Of a stretch of DNA of 64,000 nt, positions 23,500-32,068 are shown piece after piece. The position numbers and the translations under genes are program-made. The number at the start of each line of letters is the position of its first letter. Within the stretch, counting starts at the first letter, position 1. The stretch is taken from positions 46,634 through 110,633 of the forward strand of contig NZ_JAHAJN010000005.1 in NCBI RefSeq assembly GCF_018372215.1. The letters run 5' to 3'. Source of the DNA: Negativicoccus succinicivorans. Its GTDB lineage: Bacteria > Bacillota > Negativicutes > Veillonellales > Negativicoccaceae. The notes under the pieces are model-generated. The model was not told the origin of the DNA and did no database searches. It saw only the letters and a program-made list of their open reading frames with translations.

Positions 23500-25275
23500 T
23501 CACAAGGAATGGATCGTTTGCGAAATTTCTACGACTAATTCCATTTCCCTGCGAAACGCTTCGACATCTCCCGCCTGATTATACTGTTCGGCCGCTTTTC
23601 TGTGCGCATTATAGGAACGCACCAGCGTCGCCTTGCGGAGACGTCGGATAAGTAATGCCACGTCGGTGGTTCGTGGCGTCAGCCCATCCATTATAACACC
23701 CGAAAGCCGTGCTTGCTCGTCGGCCGTCAAAGGAATTTCCCGACCGATTTGCGCCGCATTCACAGTGTCATTTGCCGTCGTCTGTAAAAAGGCAAAAATT
23801 TTTTTCCACAGCGGATCGATAAAATCCTCCGTCGTCAACTGATCGAGGAGTTCTTGGCGTTGCGCCGACCCGCTGAACAGCAGATGCATCGCATCGTCTT
23901 CCGCCGGATCGGCAGTGGCGCGCGGCGCATCGGCCGCTTCCGCCCGATTGCCCACCGGCGCGATGTACACGCTTTTCGCTTGCGTTTTGGCGATTTTTTG
24001 TGCTTCACTGCGCACAATATTTTCATTCATGCGTAAGCGCGTCGCCAAACGCCGCAGATAACTGTCGATCGTAATGGCATTATCCGTTTGCATGATTTCC
24101 GGAATAAATTCCTGAACAATCATATTTTTGCCGTCAGTACTGGTCGCGTCGTGAGCAGCAAGGATTTCATCCAGCCGGTAATCCAACACGTTTTGCGCCA
24201 TGGTAATGACATCTTCCCACGCTTTAGCGCCGTGTTGTTTAATGTATTCATCCGGATCTTTCCCGTCGGGAAGTGTCGCAATACGAAGTTTCAAACCCGT
24301 CTCGCGCGCGATGGCAATCGCCCGTCGAGTCGCTTCGCGGCCGGCGCGATCCATATCATACGCGACGATTGCCACATCGCAAATGCGGCGCAACAGTTGC
24401 GCCTGACGTTGCGTGAATGCCGTACCGAGAGAAGCGACGACATTGGTCACTCCCAAATTGTGAACGCCCACGACATCCATGTAACCTTCGACCAGCACCG
24501 CCTGTTTTGTTCTGCGTATCTCTTTGCGGGCCCGTTCCATCGCGAAGAGCAGGTCGCCTTTATGAAAGATCGGCGATTCCGGTGAATTTAAATACTTCGG
24601 CTCACCTTCTTCGACAATGCGCCCGCCGAAAGCCACCACACGGCCTTTATTGTCGCGAATCGGAAACATACAGCGCCCGCGGAAACGATCATACGTTTTC
24701 CCGTTTTTCGTCAAGCACAAACCGCTTTTAATCAAATCTTTTTCCCGGTAACCGCGTTCGCGAAAATCATGATACAAGCGGTCCCACTGCGGCGGCGCAA
24801 AGCCGAGTTTAAAATCGACAATGGTCTGCGCGGATAGGCCTCGTTTCTTAAAATAGTCAATCCCTACAGCGCCCATGCGTGTTTTCGTCAGACAATTATG
24901 AAAATAGTCAGCCGCCAAATCGCAGATCTCATACAATCGTTGCCGCTCTTCTTCCCGCTTGCGCTCGGCCGGTGACAGATCCGCCTTGGGAATTTCCAAG
25001 CCGATCCGTTGCGCCAGTTTTTCCACGGATTCCGGGAACGAAATGTTTTCTATCTTTTGCACAAATTGAAAAACGTCACCGCCCGCATGGCAACCGAAGC
25101 AATAAAAAAACTCCTTGTCGGGTGAGACGGAAAATGACGGCGTCTTTTCTTCATGAAACGGACAGCACGCCCAATAGTTATTCTGTTTTCGGGTCAGCGG
25201 CACGTAACTTCCGACCACATCGACAATCGGATTGCCGGCACGTACCTGCTCAATAAATTCTTTGCTGAACTGCAT
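23500..25275 (-). CDS. dnaG: DNA primase
   Basis: Makes RNA primers for replication and works with the replicative helicase. The 591-residue protein has the CHC2 zinc finger (ACCPFHEEKTPSFSV to YCFGCHAGGD, about residues 38-65) and the catalytic core (about 115-240). The TOPRIM domain shows AVLVEGYMDVVGVH and VAIVAYDMDRAGREA, and the C-terminal helicase-binding region is variable. The frame is open upstream to 25353, but GGAGG before the ATG at 25275 decides the start. It heads the dnaG-sigma-sigma cluster, the macromolecular-synthesis order known from other bacteria. Confidence 0.96.
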   Translation of the reverse strand: MQFSKEFIEQVRAGNPIVDVVGSYVPLTRKQNNYWACCPFHEEKTPSFSVSPDKEFFYCFGCHAGGDVFQFVQKIENISFPESVEKLAQRIGLEIPKADLSPAERKREEERQRLYEICDLAADYFHNCLTKTRMGAVGIDYFKKRGLSAQTIVDFKLGFAPPQWDRLYHDFRERGYREKDLIKSGLCLTKNGKTYDRFRGRCMFPIRDNKGRVVAFGGRIVEEGEPKYLNSPESPIFHKGDLLFAMERARKEIRRTKQAVLVEGYMDVVGVHNLGVTNVVASLGTAFTQRQAQLLRRICDVAIVAYDMDRAGREATRRAIAIARETGLKLRIATLPDGKDPDEYIKQHGAKAWEDVITMAQNVLDYRLDEILAAHDATSTDGKNMIVQEFIPEIMQTDNAITIDSYLRRLATRLRMNENIVRSEAQKIAKTQAKSVYIAPVGNRAEAADAPRATADPAEDDAMHLLFSGSAQRQELLDQLTTEDFIDPLWKKIFAFLQTTANDTVNAAQIGREIPLTADEQARLSGVIMDGLTPRTTDVALLIRRLRKATLVRSYNAHRKAAEQYNQAGDVEAFRREMELVVEISQTIHSL

Positions 25276-25334
25276 AACGCCTCCGTTTCTGATATATGTA
25301 TTAACCGTGGAACGGCAAAATCCTTTTTTCGTCC

Positions 25335-25369
25335 ACGTAAAAACCGTCGTCATTATGACGACGGTTTTA
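25335..25369 (-). terminator. Terminator after rny
   Basis: Stem AAACCGTCGTCA / TGACGACGGTTT with a 3-base loop and a T-run on the minus strand. It separates rny from dnaG. Confidence 0.88.
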
Positions 25370-25370
25370 T

Positions 25371-26915
25371 TTATTTGGCATAATCGGTCGCCCTGGTTTC
25401 CCGAATGACGACTACTTTGACCTGCCCCGGATACTTGAGTTCGTTTTCGATACGCGTGGCAATTTTATGTACCAACAACGTAGCTTCGTCCTCGTTCACT
25501 TTTTCCGGTTTGACCATGACACGAATTTCGCGACCGGCCTGAATCGCAAAGCAACTTTCCACACCGTCAAACGACTTGGCGATTTCTTCCAACTTCGTGA
25601 GACGTTTCAAATAATTTTCCAGCGTTTCGCGACGAGCGCCCGGCCGTGCAGCTGAAATCGCATCCGCTGCCGCTACCAAAACCGCTTCCACAAAGGTCGC
25701 TTCCGTATCGCCGTGATGGGATCCAATCGCATTCACCACAACGTCCGGTTCATGGTACTTCTTGGCAATCTCTACACCCAATTCCACATGTGTGCCTTCC
25801 GTTTCCTGATCGATCGCTTTGCCGATATCATGCAACAGGCCGGCACGACGTGCCATGCCTACATCGGCTCCGATCTCGGCGGCCAGCGTGCCCGCTAACA
25901 TCGCCACTTCCACGGAGTGCTGCAGAACGTTTTGACCATAACTGGTACGATATTTCAATCGTCCCAATATCTTAATCAGCTCGGGATGTAAATCGTGGAT
26001 ACCGACGTCGAATGTCGCCTGTTCACCGGCTTCACGCATCGCTTTATCCACTTCTCGTTTGGCTTTTTCGACGGTTTCTTCAATACGAGCCGGATGAATT
26101 CTGCCGTCTTTAATCAAGTTCTCCAAGGCAATACGCGCGATTTCCCTCCGTATGGAATGGAAACCGGACAGCGTCACCGCTTCTGGAGTATCATCAATGA
26201 TTAAATCTACACCGGTCGCCATCTCCAGCGCTCGAATGTTGCGCCCTTCACGACCGATAATCCGACCCTTCATTTCATCATTCGGTAAGCTTACCACCGA
26301 AATCGTAGTTTCGGCGACCTGATCGGCGGCGTTGCGTTGAATCGCCAGTGAAATCACTTCACGTGCGTTTTTATCCGCTTCCGCTTCGAATTTTGTTTGT
26401 AATTCACGAATCAAGACCGCTTGATCATGCTTAATTTGCGTCTCCGTTTGCTCCAGCAACAATGCCTTCGCCTGTTCCGCAGTCAAGCCAGAGATTTCTT
26501 CCAACTTTTGCAACTGCTGCGCATACAGGCTGTCTGCCGCGCTTTGCCGTTCTTTTACTTTCGCATCACGGCGCTGCAACGCTTCTTCCTTATGTTCCAG
26601 CGAATCCGCACGTTTCTCCAAATTTTCTTCTTTTTGCAGTAAACGTCGTTCATACCGTTGTAAATCTGTGCGGCGTTCTTTTTCTTCCTGTTCAAAATCG
26701 GTACGCAGACGATGCATTTCGTCTTTTGTCTGCAGGACGCTCTCTTTGTACGTGCTGTCAGCATCCCGTCGCGCCTGAGCGACGATGCGGGAAGCTTCCT
26801 GCTCGGCACTGCCGATTTTCGATTCCGCTAAACTGCGTCGTAAAAAATAGCCGCATGCCACGCCGATAATCGCCAAGAGAAGTCCTATCATGAGAGTCTC
26901 AACTATGATCTCCAC
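25371..26915 (-). CDS. rny: Ribonuclease Y
   Basis: Membrane-anchored endoribonuclease that starts mRNA decay. The 514-residue protein has an N-terminal membrane helix (MIGLLLAIIGVACGYF), a long coiled coil (about 30-200), a KH domain (MKGRIIGREGRNIRALEMATG) and an HD domain with LLHDIGKAID and GSHHGD. The start is uncertain. GTG at 26915 has AAGGGAGG right against it, which is too close, while ATG 26891 has no good site. It is transcribed alone from a strong promoter with a 76-base leader holding a palindrome. Confidence 0.94.
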   Translation of the reverse strand: MEIIVETLMIGLLLAIIGVACGYFLRRSLAESKIGSAEQEASRIVAQARRDADSTYKESVLQTKDEMHRLRTDFEQEEKERRTDLQRYERRLLQKEENLEKRADSLEHKEEALQRRDAKVKERQSAADSLYAQQLQKLEEISGLTAEQAKALLLEQTETQIKHDQAVLIRELQTKFEAEADKNAREVISLAIQRNAADQVAETTISVVSLPNDEMKGRIIGREGRNIRALEMATGVDLIIDDTPEAVTLSGFHSIRREIARIALENLIKDGRIHPARIEETVEKAKREVDKAMREAGEQATFDVGIHDLHPELIKILGRLKYRTSYGQNVLQHSVEVAMLAGTLAAEIGADVGMARRAGLLHDIGKAIDQETEGTHVELGVEIAKKYHEPDVVVNAIGSHHGDTEATFVEAVLVAAADAISAARPGARRETLENYLKRLTKLEEIAKSFDGVESCFAIQAGREIRVMVKPEKVNEDEATLLVHKIATRIENELKYPGQVKVVVIRETRATDYAK

Positions 26916-26926
26916 CTCCCTTGCGC

Positions 26927-26950
26927 ATAGAAAATCAATTGATTTTCTAT
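26927..26950. repeat. Perfect 24-bp palindrome in the rny leader
   Basis: ATAGAAAATCAA is followed directly by its exact reverse complement, with no spacer. It sits between the promoter and the ribosome site of rny, ending 11 bases before the start codon. As DNA it could be a dimeric-repressor operator; as RNA a hairpin next to the ribosome site. Confidence 0.85.
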
Positions 26951-26997
26951 ATATTATTTGGTTTTTTATGTTCGTTTCTTACAGATTGCCTTTATTT

Positions 26998-27026
26998 ATT
27001 GTAGATTTTTTTAATAATACTGTCAA
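26998..27026 (-). promoter_or_regulatory. Sigma-70 promoter of rny
   Basis: TTGACA (27021-27026), a 17-base spacer, and TACAAT (26998-27003) on the minus strand. The start is predicted near 26991. The rest of the gap 27027-27148 is AT-rich with an AAAAAGCTTTTT palindrome near 27065 and no recognisable gene. Confidence 0.85.
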
Positions 27027-27148
27027 GTAACGCGCCGTCTTATAAATATCTCCGGCATGGGCAAAAAGCTTTTTAATGCGGATGTTTTGCGCGCCGCTAA
27101 AAGCAACGACAGGAGTAGCAAAAAAATAATTTTCATAAATACGTTTAC

Positions 27149-27181
27149 AAAAAATGACTCCCGCAAAAGGAGTCATTTTTT
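27149..27181 (-). terminator. Terminator of the recA-recX operon
   Basis: Stem AAAAATGACTCC / GGAGTCATTTTT with a 7-base loop, about 95 bases after the recX stop. Confidence 0.88.
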
Positions 27182-27224
27182 ATGATGTTTTTTCTGCTTC
27201 ATATGAAAAACCGATTCCATTCAT
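27180..27224 (-). CDS. Possible 14-residue small ORF downstream of recX
   Basis: MNGIGFSYEAEKTS with GGAG 8 bases before its ATG, ending at the operon terminator. There is no recognisable family. It may be translated as the last cistron or be chance. Confidence 0.2.
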   Translation of the reverse strand: MNGIGFSYEAEKTS

Positions 27225-27276
27225 CGTCACCACTCCGTCTCGAAGTAGGAGCGGCGCTTGTCTTACTGTGAGAATA

Positions 27277-27741
27277 TCAATCGTATTTTGAACGCTCGGA
27301 GAGCAATAAATCCCGTGCGGCGAGTTCTTCCAAAACCGCATAAAACGTGCTTTGTCCGTAACCGCGATTGGCAAGATAGGAACCGACTTTCCGACGTAAT
27401 ACCGAACCGTTTTTGGTTAATTTCGCAAGTACAAGAACAAGAGCCCGTTCTTTTTCTTCCTCTGCGTTCAGCCGTTCCGGCATCTCCAACCCGCGCTCCT
27501 TCATTTTGAAGGCGATATAGCTGTTGCCGTAGACGCCTTCCTCTACAAAGCGACGATACACACGTTTTGCCAGCGCCTCGTCATCAATGAAGCGATTGTC
27601 CTGCAAACGCTTGATCGCGGCGTCTTTTTCCTCATCCGTGTACCCTTTCGCCGTGAGTTTGCGTCGGATCTCCAATACGGAATAGCTGCGCTTCGAAAGA
27701 TATGTCAGCGCCTGATCATAGGCGCGATCCTCATTCGTCAT
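27277..27741 (-). CDS. recX: Regulatory protein RecX
   Basis: A 154-residue, highly charged helical repeat protein that modulates RecA filaments. It has the RecX-type triple-helix repeats: AYDQALTYLSKRSYSVLEIRRKL, LQDNRFIDDEALAKRVYRR and VLRRKVGSYLANRGYGQSTFYAVLEEL. It overlaps the recA stop by 11 bases and is the last established gene of the operon. Confidence 0.92.
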   Translation of the reverse strand: MTNEDRAYDQALTYLSKRSYSVLEIRRKLTAKGYTDEEKDAAIKRLQDNRFIDDEALAKRVYRRFVEEGVYGNSYIAFKMKERGLEMPERLNAEEEKERALVLVLAKLTKNGSVLRRKVGSYLANRGYGQSTFYAVLEELAARDLLLSERSKYD

Positions 27742-28783
27742 TCGCTTCCGTCAGCTCGCCCTCTTCGAAAAGTTCAGGCTCGGCCAACAACGTATCGCGA
27801 ATCAATTTATCGATCTCTTGCGCGATCGCCGGATTTTGTTTCAGATATTCTTTGACATTTTCTTTACCCTGACCCATGCGCTCGCCGTTGTAGGAATACC
27901 ACGAGCCGCTCTTTTGGATAATGTCCATGTTCACGCCGATGTCGATCAACGTGCCCTCATGCGAAATACCGGAGCCGTACATCATGTCGAATTCCGCCAG
28001 ACGGAACGGCGGCGCCACTTTATTTTTCACAATCTTCGCACGAGTTCGGTTACCGATCACATCGGTCCCCTGTTTAATCGTTTCGCCTTTACGAATATCA
28101 ATGCGAATGGTCGCGTAAAATTTCAGCGCACGACCGCCTGTGGTCGTTTCGGGGTTGCCGAACATGATGCCGACTTTTTCACGCAACTGGTTGATAAAGA
28201 TGACGATCGTTTTGGATTTGCTGATGATACCGGTCAATTTGCGCAGCGCCTGGCTCATCAGACGAGCTTGCAAACCGACGTGTGAATCGCCCATTTCCCC
28301 TTCAATTTCCGCTTTCGGAACCAGCGCCGCCACCGAGTCGATAACGATAATATCAATCGCGCCGCTGCGCACCAGCATCTCGCAAATTTCCAGCGCCTGT
28401 TCACCGGTGTCCGGCTGCGAAATCAAGAGATTCTGTGTGTCGACACCGAGATGGCGCGCGTAAATCGGATCCAGCGCGTGTTCCGCATCGATAAAAGCGG
28501 CGATACCGCCCTGTTTTTGCGCCTGCGCGATCGCATGCAAGGCGACCGTTGTTTTACCGGACGATTCCGGTCCGTAGATTTCAATGACACGTCCGCGCGG
28601 AAAACCGCCGATGCCCAACGCCAAATCCAACGCCAGTGAGCCCGAAGAAATAACTTCCAAATTCATGTTGGAGCCGACATCTCCCAAACGCATGACGGCG
28701 CCTGCACCGAAATCCCGTTCGATCTGTTTGATCGCGCGTTCCAGCGCTTTTACTTTGCCTTCATTCAGGCTGTTATTTTCCAT
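27731..28783 (-). CDS. recA: Recombinase RecA
   Basis: The 350-residue ATP-dependent strand-exchange protein of recombination and SOS. Walker A is GPESSGKTT, the MAW/Walker B region is IDIIVIDSVAALVPKAEIEGEMGD, loop L2 is FINQLREKVGIMFGNPETTTGGRALKFY, and the C-terminus is acidic. The start overlaps the end of cinA by 11 bases. I see no CGAAC-N4-GTTCG type SOS box near the start or at the operon promoter, so its SOS control is unclear. Confidence 0.97.
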   Translation of the reverse strand: MENNSLNEGKVKALERAIKQIERDFGAGAVMRLGDVGSNMNLEVISSGSLALDLALGIGGFPRGRVIEIYGPESSGKTTVALHAIAQAQKQGGIAAFIDAEHALDPIYARHLGVDTQNLLISQPDTGEQALEICEMLVRSGAIDIIVIDSVAALVPKAEIEGEMGDSHVGLQARLMSQALRKLTGIISKSKTIVIFINQLREKVGIMFGNPETTTGGRALKFYATIRIDIRKGETIKQGTDVIGNRTRAKIVKNKVAPPFRLAEFDMMYGSGISHEGTLIDIGVNMDIIQKSGSWYSYNGERMGQGKENVKEYLKQNPAIAQEIDKLIRDTLLAEPELFEEGELTEANDE

Positions 28784-29279
28784 CGATCGTATCCTCCTTC
28801 GAATGTATCTGTAACCATGCCGCCAATTCCGCTAAGGCAAATCGCACGGCGCTTGCGCGCACTTCCGCGCGCGTGCCGCTAAACACGCAGCGTTGTACCT
28901 TATAATCCGTTTTGCTGCCGCAGGCGATATATACCGTGCCGCAAGGTTCGGTCGTCGTGCCGCCACCCGGCCCCGCATATCCTGTCGTCGCTAAACCGAT
29001 ATCGGCCGCGGCGCTGGCCAAAATTCCCATGAGCATTTCCTGTGCCGTTTTTTCGGAAACGGCGGTATACCGCGCGAGCGTTTCGGCACGAACGCCGAGC
29101 CACGCTTCTTTACGACGCTCCTGATACGCAACTATCGTGCCCTCGAAGTACGCGGAGCTGCCCGCCCGATCTGTCAATGCGGCCGCGAGCATGCCGCCGG
29201 TGCAGGATTCTGCGGTCGCTACGCGTAAACCGCTTTGCAATAATGCTTCATGCAACGCTTTCGGCATCAAAGACCGCAT
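28773..29279 (-). CDS. CinA C-terminal domain protein (nicotinamide-nucleotide amidohydrolase type)
   Basis: A 168-residue protein with the PncC/CinA C-terminal signature VATAESCTGGMLAAALTDRAGSSAYFEG and TGYAGPGGGTT. This domain deamidates NMN. The N-terminal molybdopterin-like domain of full CinA is missing, so this is the single-domain form. It sits directly before recA with an 11-base overlap, the usual cinA-recA linkage, and overlaps the rimO stop by one base. Confidence 0.92.
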   Translation of the reverse strand: MRSLMPKALHEALLQSGLRVATAESCTGGMLAAALTDRAGSSAYFEGTIVAYQERRKEAWLGVRAETLARYTAVSEKTAQEMLMGILASAAADIGLATTGYAGPGGGTTTEPCGTVYIACGSKTDYKVQRCVFSGTRAEVRASAVRFALAELAAWLQIHSKEDTIDGK

Positions 29280-30622
29280 CAGTACGCCGGTCCGATCGGC
29301 TCCGCTACGACATCGTAAGCGTAACCCGCCACAATTTTTACAGGCACGAAATCCCCCGGCCGTAAACTCGGTTCATTTTCCAAATACACTTTGCCGTCCA
29401 CGTCCGGCGCCTGACTGATCAGGCGTCCTTCTGCCGGAGTCTCCGCCGTCGCCGCCGCTTCAATCAGGGCGACCGTTTCCTGACCGACGCTTTCGCGATT
29501 AAGTTCTTCGGAAATCGCCGCCTGTATGGACATCAGAATATCGTAGCGTTGGCGCTTGACTTCGTCGGGCACCTGCTCCGGCATGCGTGCCGCCGGCGTG
29601 CCGTCCTCCTGTGAATAAGGGAATACGCCCACGCGATCGAAACGGATTTTTTTCACGAGTTCGCAAAGTTCTTTAAAATCGGCTTCCGTTTCGCCGGGAA
29701 AACCGACGATAAACGTCGTACGCAAGGTAATCGGAACGGCCTGCGCGCGTACTTTTTCAAGCAAACTGATAATATCCGCTTTGCGGTCACGACGATTCAT
29801 GCGCTGCAAAATGCGATCGCTGATGTGTTGCAAGGGAATATCGATATATTTGCAGATTTTGGGATTCGTAACGATTTCCTGTAAGAGTTCATCCGTAAAA
29901 TATTTCGGGTATAAATATAAAAGCCGTACCCATTCAATTCCGTCAATCGCCGTCAATTCTCGCAATAACGAGGCAAGAGTCGTCGGATTCTCCAAGTCTC
30001 GGCCGTAGCTCGTGGTATCCTGCGCGATCACGTTAATTTCACGGACACCCTCCTGCGTCATCTTCCGCACTTCACTGACGATGGATGCTACACTGCGACT
30101 GCGAAAGCGTCCGCGCACGTAGGGAATCAGGCAAAACGCGCAACCGTTACTGCAGCCCTCCGCCACCTTGACATACGCACTGTAATGCGGAGTGGTACGC
30201 TCGCGCGGCAAAGCGGCCAAATCCGGCAGCGGCGCCCGATCAAAGTAAGCGACATGTGACTTGCCTTCACGTTCAAAACGCTCCACCGCTTCCACAATGC
30301 GTTCCCACGATTCCGTGCCCAGCAAAATATCAATTTCCGGAATCTCACGAAACAACTCTTCACGGAATTGCTGGCTCAAACAACCGGTGACAACCAGCAG
30401 CCGCGCGCGACCGGTTTCTTTATATTGCGCCGCCTGCAAAATTTCCTGAATAGATTCTTCCTTAGCCGCTTCGATAAACGTGCAGGTATTGACGACGATA
30501 ACATCCGCCTGCGCCGGATCTTCCGTCAATTGCCATTGCGCCTTTTGCAGCAACCCCATCATCATTTCGGCATCGACTAAATTTTTTGAGCAGCCCAGGC
30601 TGATCACTGCGACTTGTTTCAT
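29279..30622 (-). CDS. rimO: Ribosomal protein S12 methylthiotransferase
   Basis: A radical SAM enzyme that adds a methylthio group to an Asp of S12. The 447-residue protein has an N-terminal UPF0004 domain with ISLGCSKNLVDAEMM and VVNTCTFIEAAKEES, a radical SAM motif VAEGCSNGCAFCLIP (CxxxCxxC) and a C-terminal TRAM domain. The GCSKN motif favours RimO over MiaB. The start overlaps the stop of the solute-binding gene by 4 bases (ATGA). Confidence 0.94.
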   Translation of the reverse strand: MKQVAVISLGCSKNLVDAEMMMGLLQKAQWQLTEDPAQADVIVVNTCTFIEAAKEESIQEILQAAQYKETGRARLLVVTGCLSQQFREELFREIPEIDILLGTESWERIVEAVERFEREGKSHVAYFDRAPLPDLAALPRERTTPHYSAYVKVAEGCSNGCAFCLIPYVRGRFRSRSVASIVSEVRKMTQEGVREINVIAQDTTSYGRDLENPTTLASLLRELTAIDGIEWVRLLYLYPKYFTDELLQEIVTNPKICKYIDIPLQHISDRILQRMNRRDRKADIISLLEKVRAQAVPITLRTTFIVGFPGETEADFKELCELVKKIRFDRVGVFPYSQEDGTPAARMPEQVPDEVKRQRYDILMSIQAAISEELNRESVGQETVALIEAAATAETPAEGRLISQAPDVDGKVYLENEPSLRPGDFVPVKIVAGYAYDVVAEPIGPAY

Positions 30623-31662
30623 TCAACTTCCTTTCCTGCAAAGCGTACTTCCTTAAACCACGCCGCCAATAACGCTTTGCGTCCGGTCGGAGTGTAGGTT
30701 TTACGGAGTGGCCAGAGTTGCAATTCCTGGTTTTCGGAATCCACTACCTGCGCACTCGGAAAACCGGTGTAGTAAAAATAATAATGCTTGCGATGCAAAG
30801 GCGTAAACGCATTCCCTTCCATCACCCAGTCCAATAAGGCGCCGACTTCCTGCGCCTGCGATGTCGATTTGGGAATCCCGATACCGTATAAGTAATACGC
30901 CGTCCCGTCCTGCGGATAAATCATAGTCAGCGGCAAACCCTGCACCATAAATTCGCGCGCGGTAGCCGCATCGGAAATGGCCACGTCACTTTTTTGCATC
31001 GCCAGAACGCGTACCGATGTCGACAAATATTTTGAATACTGCACCACATGTCGATGAATAAAATCCAGTTTACGGAATGCTTCGACATGCCCGTATTGTT
31101 CCACCATCGAGTATAAAAGCTCCGCGGAAAGATCCGCCGCTACGAAATCGGTCATCGTAATGCGGACATCATCATGCGCCGTCAAATCCTGCCACGAATG
31201 CAGCGGCTTCGACATGGAGCGATAGTAATCGTTGGTCACGACAAACACGATCGGAATATACCATGTGCCGGTCCACAGTCCGTCTTCATCTTTGAATTGT
31301 TGCGCGACAAGATCCGTTTGCTCCGACATATACGGTTGCAACAAATCAAAGCGAGCGAGCTCTTGCAGCGTCGCCTGACTCGCCCAGACAAGATCCGGTG
31401 CGGGAGTATTCCCCGGCGATTTCAGATGGTCTACAATCTGCTCCCCGGTCAAAGGCACCAGGGTAAGTTCCACCTGACGTTCGTTGCGATAGACCTCCGC
31501 CAAGGTTTGGATAATATCCGGCGGCATATCCGAATACACCACCAGCTTCTCCCTGACCGGGACCATCCCTTCTTCTGCCGCATCTTGCGTGGGTAAGTGC
31601 GCCGTCGCGACAAGCCATAGTACGACGACAACCAACAGCCCTACCGGCAACCATTTCCGCAT
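30619..31662 (-). CDS. Extracellular solute-binding protein (family 1 type), orphan
   Basis: A 347-residue exported protein. An N-terminal signal/anchor helix (WLPVGLLVVVVLWLVATAHL) precedes a periplasmic-binding-fold domain beginning EKLVVYSDMPPDIIQTLAEVY. Further segments are LTGEQIVDHLKSPGNTPAPDLVWAS and KSDVAISDAATAREFMVQGLPLTMIYP. It resembles iron(III)/sulfonate-type family 1 solute-binding proteins. No lipobox Cys is obvious. No permease or ATPase gene adjoins it; it is instead the first gene of the rimO-cinA-recA-recX operon. The substrate is unknown. Confidence 0.8.
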   Translation of the reverse strand: MRKWLPVGLLVVVVLWLVATAHLPTQDAAEEGMVPVREKLVVYSDMPPDIIQTLAEVYRNERQVELTLVPLTGEQIVDHLKSPGNTPAPDLVWASQATLQELARFDLLQPYMSEQTDLVAQQFKDEDGLWTGTWYIPIVFVVTNDYYRSMSKPLHSWQDLTAHDDVRITMTDFVAADLSAELLYSMVEQYGHVEAFRKLDFIHRHVVQYSKYLSTSVRVLAMQKSDVAISDAATAREFMVQGLPLTMIYPQDGTAYYLYGIGIPKSTSQAQEVGALLDWVMEGNAFTPLHRKHYYFYYTGFPSAQVVDSENQELQLWPLRKTYTPTGRKALLAAWFKEVRFAGKEVE

Positions 31663-31679
31663 GTTTTCACCTCGAATTT

Positions 31680-31688
31680 ATTATACCA
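31680..31688 (-). promoter_or_regulatory. Extended -10 promoter of the SBP-rimO-cinA-recA-recX operon
   Basis: TGGTATAAT on the minus strand, 18 bases before the ATG, giving a very short leader that still holds GAGGTG. Confidence 0.65.
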
Positions 31689-31727
31689 TAGCCACTCCTT
31701 ACGGATTCGCCCAAAATCGTCGCAAAC

Positions 31728-31760
31728 AAAAACACATCGGCTGACAGCCGATGTGTTTTT
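31728..31760 (-). terminator. Terminator of the alaS operon
   Basis: Stem AACACATCGGCT / AGCCGATGTGTT with loop GAC and flanking A- and T-runs, right after the DUF1292 gene. Confidence 0.9.
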
Positions 31761-32068
31761 TACTCTTCGTCTTCCGCTTCAAACATATCGTCGTACAATT
31801 TTTGGACCGCTTCAAATTCATTTTCCTCCGGCGATACATATTCGATCTCGCCATTTTCGGTCGTATCCATACGAGCTAAAATCAGATCCGGTTCTTTCTC
31901 TTCCGGTGCGTCGTCATCCGGGATGGACACCAGTACGGCAAATTGCTTGCCGTTATACGGAATAATAATATCCTGCGCGTAGTACTCCTCTTCGCCATTC
32001 GGACCTTCCACTTCCACGATGACTACTTCTTCATCATTCTGCAGTTCCTGTTCCGGTTGCTTTTCCAT
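31760..32068 (-). CDS. DUF1292 acidic protein (YrzB-like)
   Basis: A 102-residue, strongly acidic protein with the DUF1292 core EEVVIVEVEGPNGEEEYYAQDIIIPYNGKQFAVLVSIP and IEYVSPEENEFEAVQKLYDDMF. The function is unknown. It follows ruvX as in many firmicutes, with an unusually long 35-base overlap if ATG 32068 is the start, whose site is AGAAGGGGTAGGCA. It is the last gene of the alaS operon. Confidence 0.88.
   Translation of the reverse strand: MEKQPEQELQNDEEVVIVEVEGPNGEEEYYAQDIIIPYNGKQFAVLVSIPDDDAPEEKEPDLILARMDTTENGEIEYVSPEENEFEAVQKLYDDMFEAEDEE

Noticed and set aside
25276..25353. 26-residue N-terminal extension of DnaG
   Set aside because: It overlaps the leader region, and GGAGG precedes ATG 25275, which gives the standard primase N-terminus.
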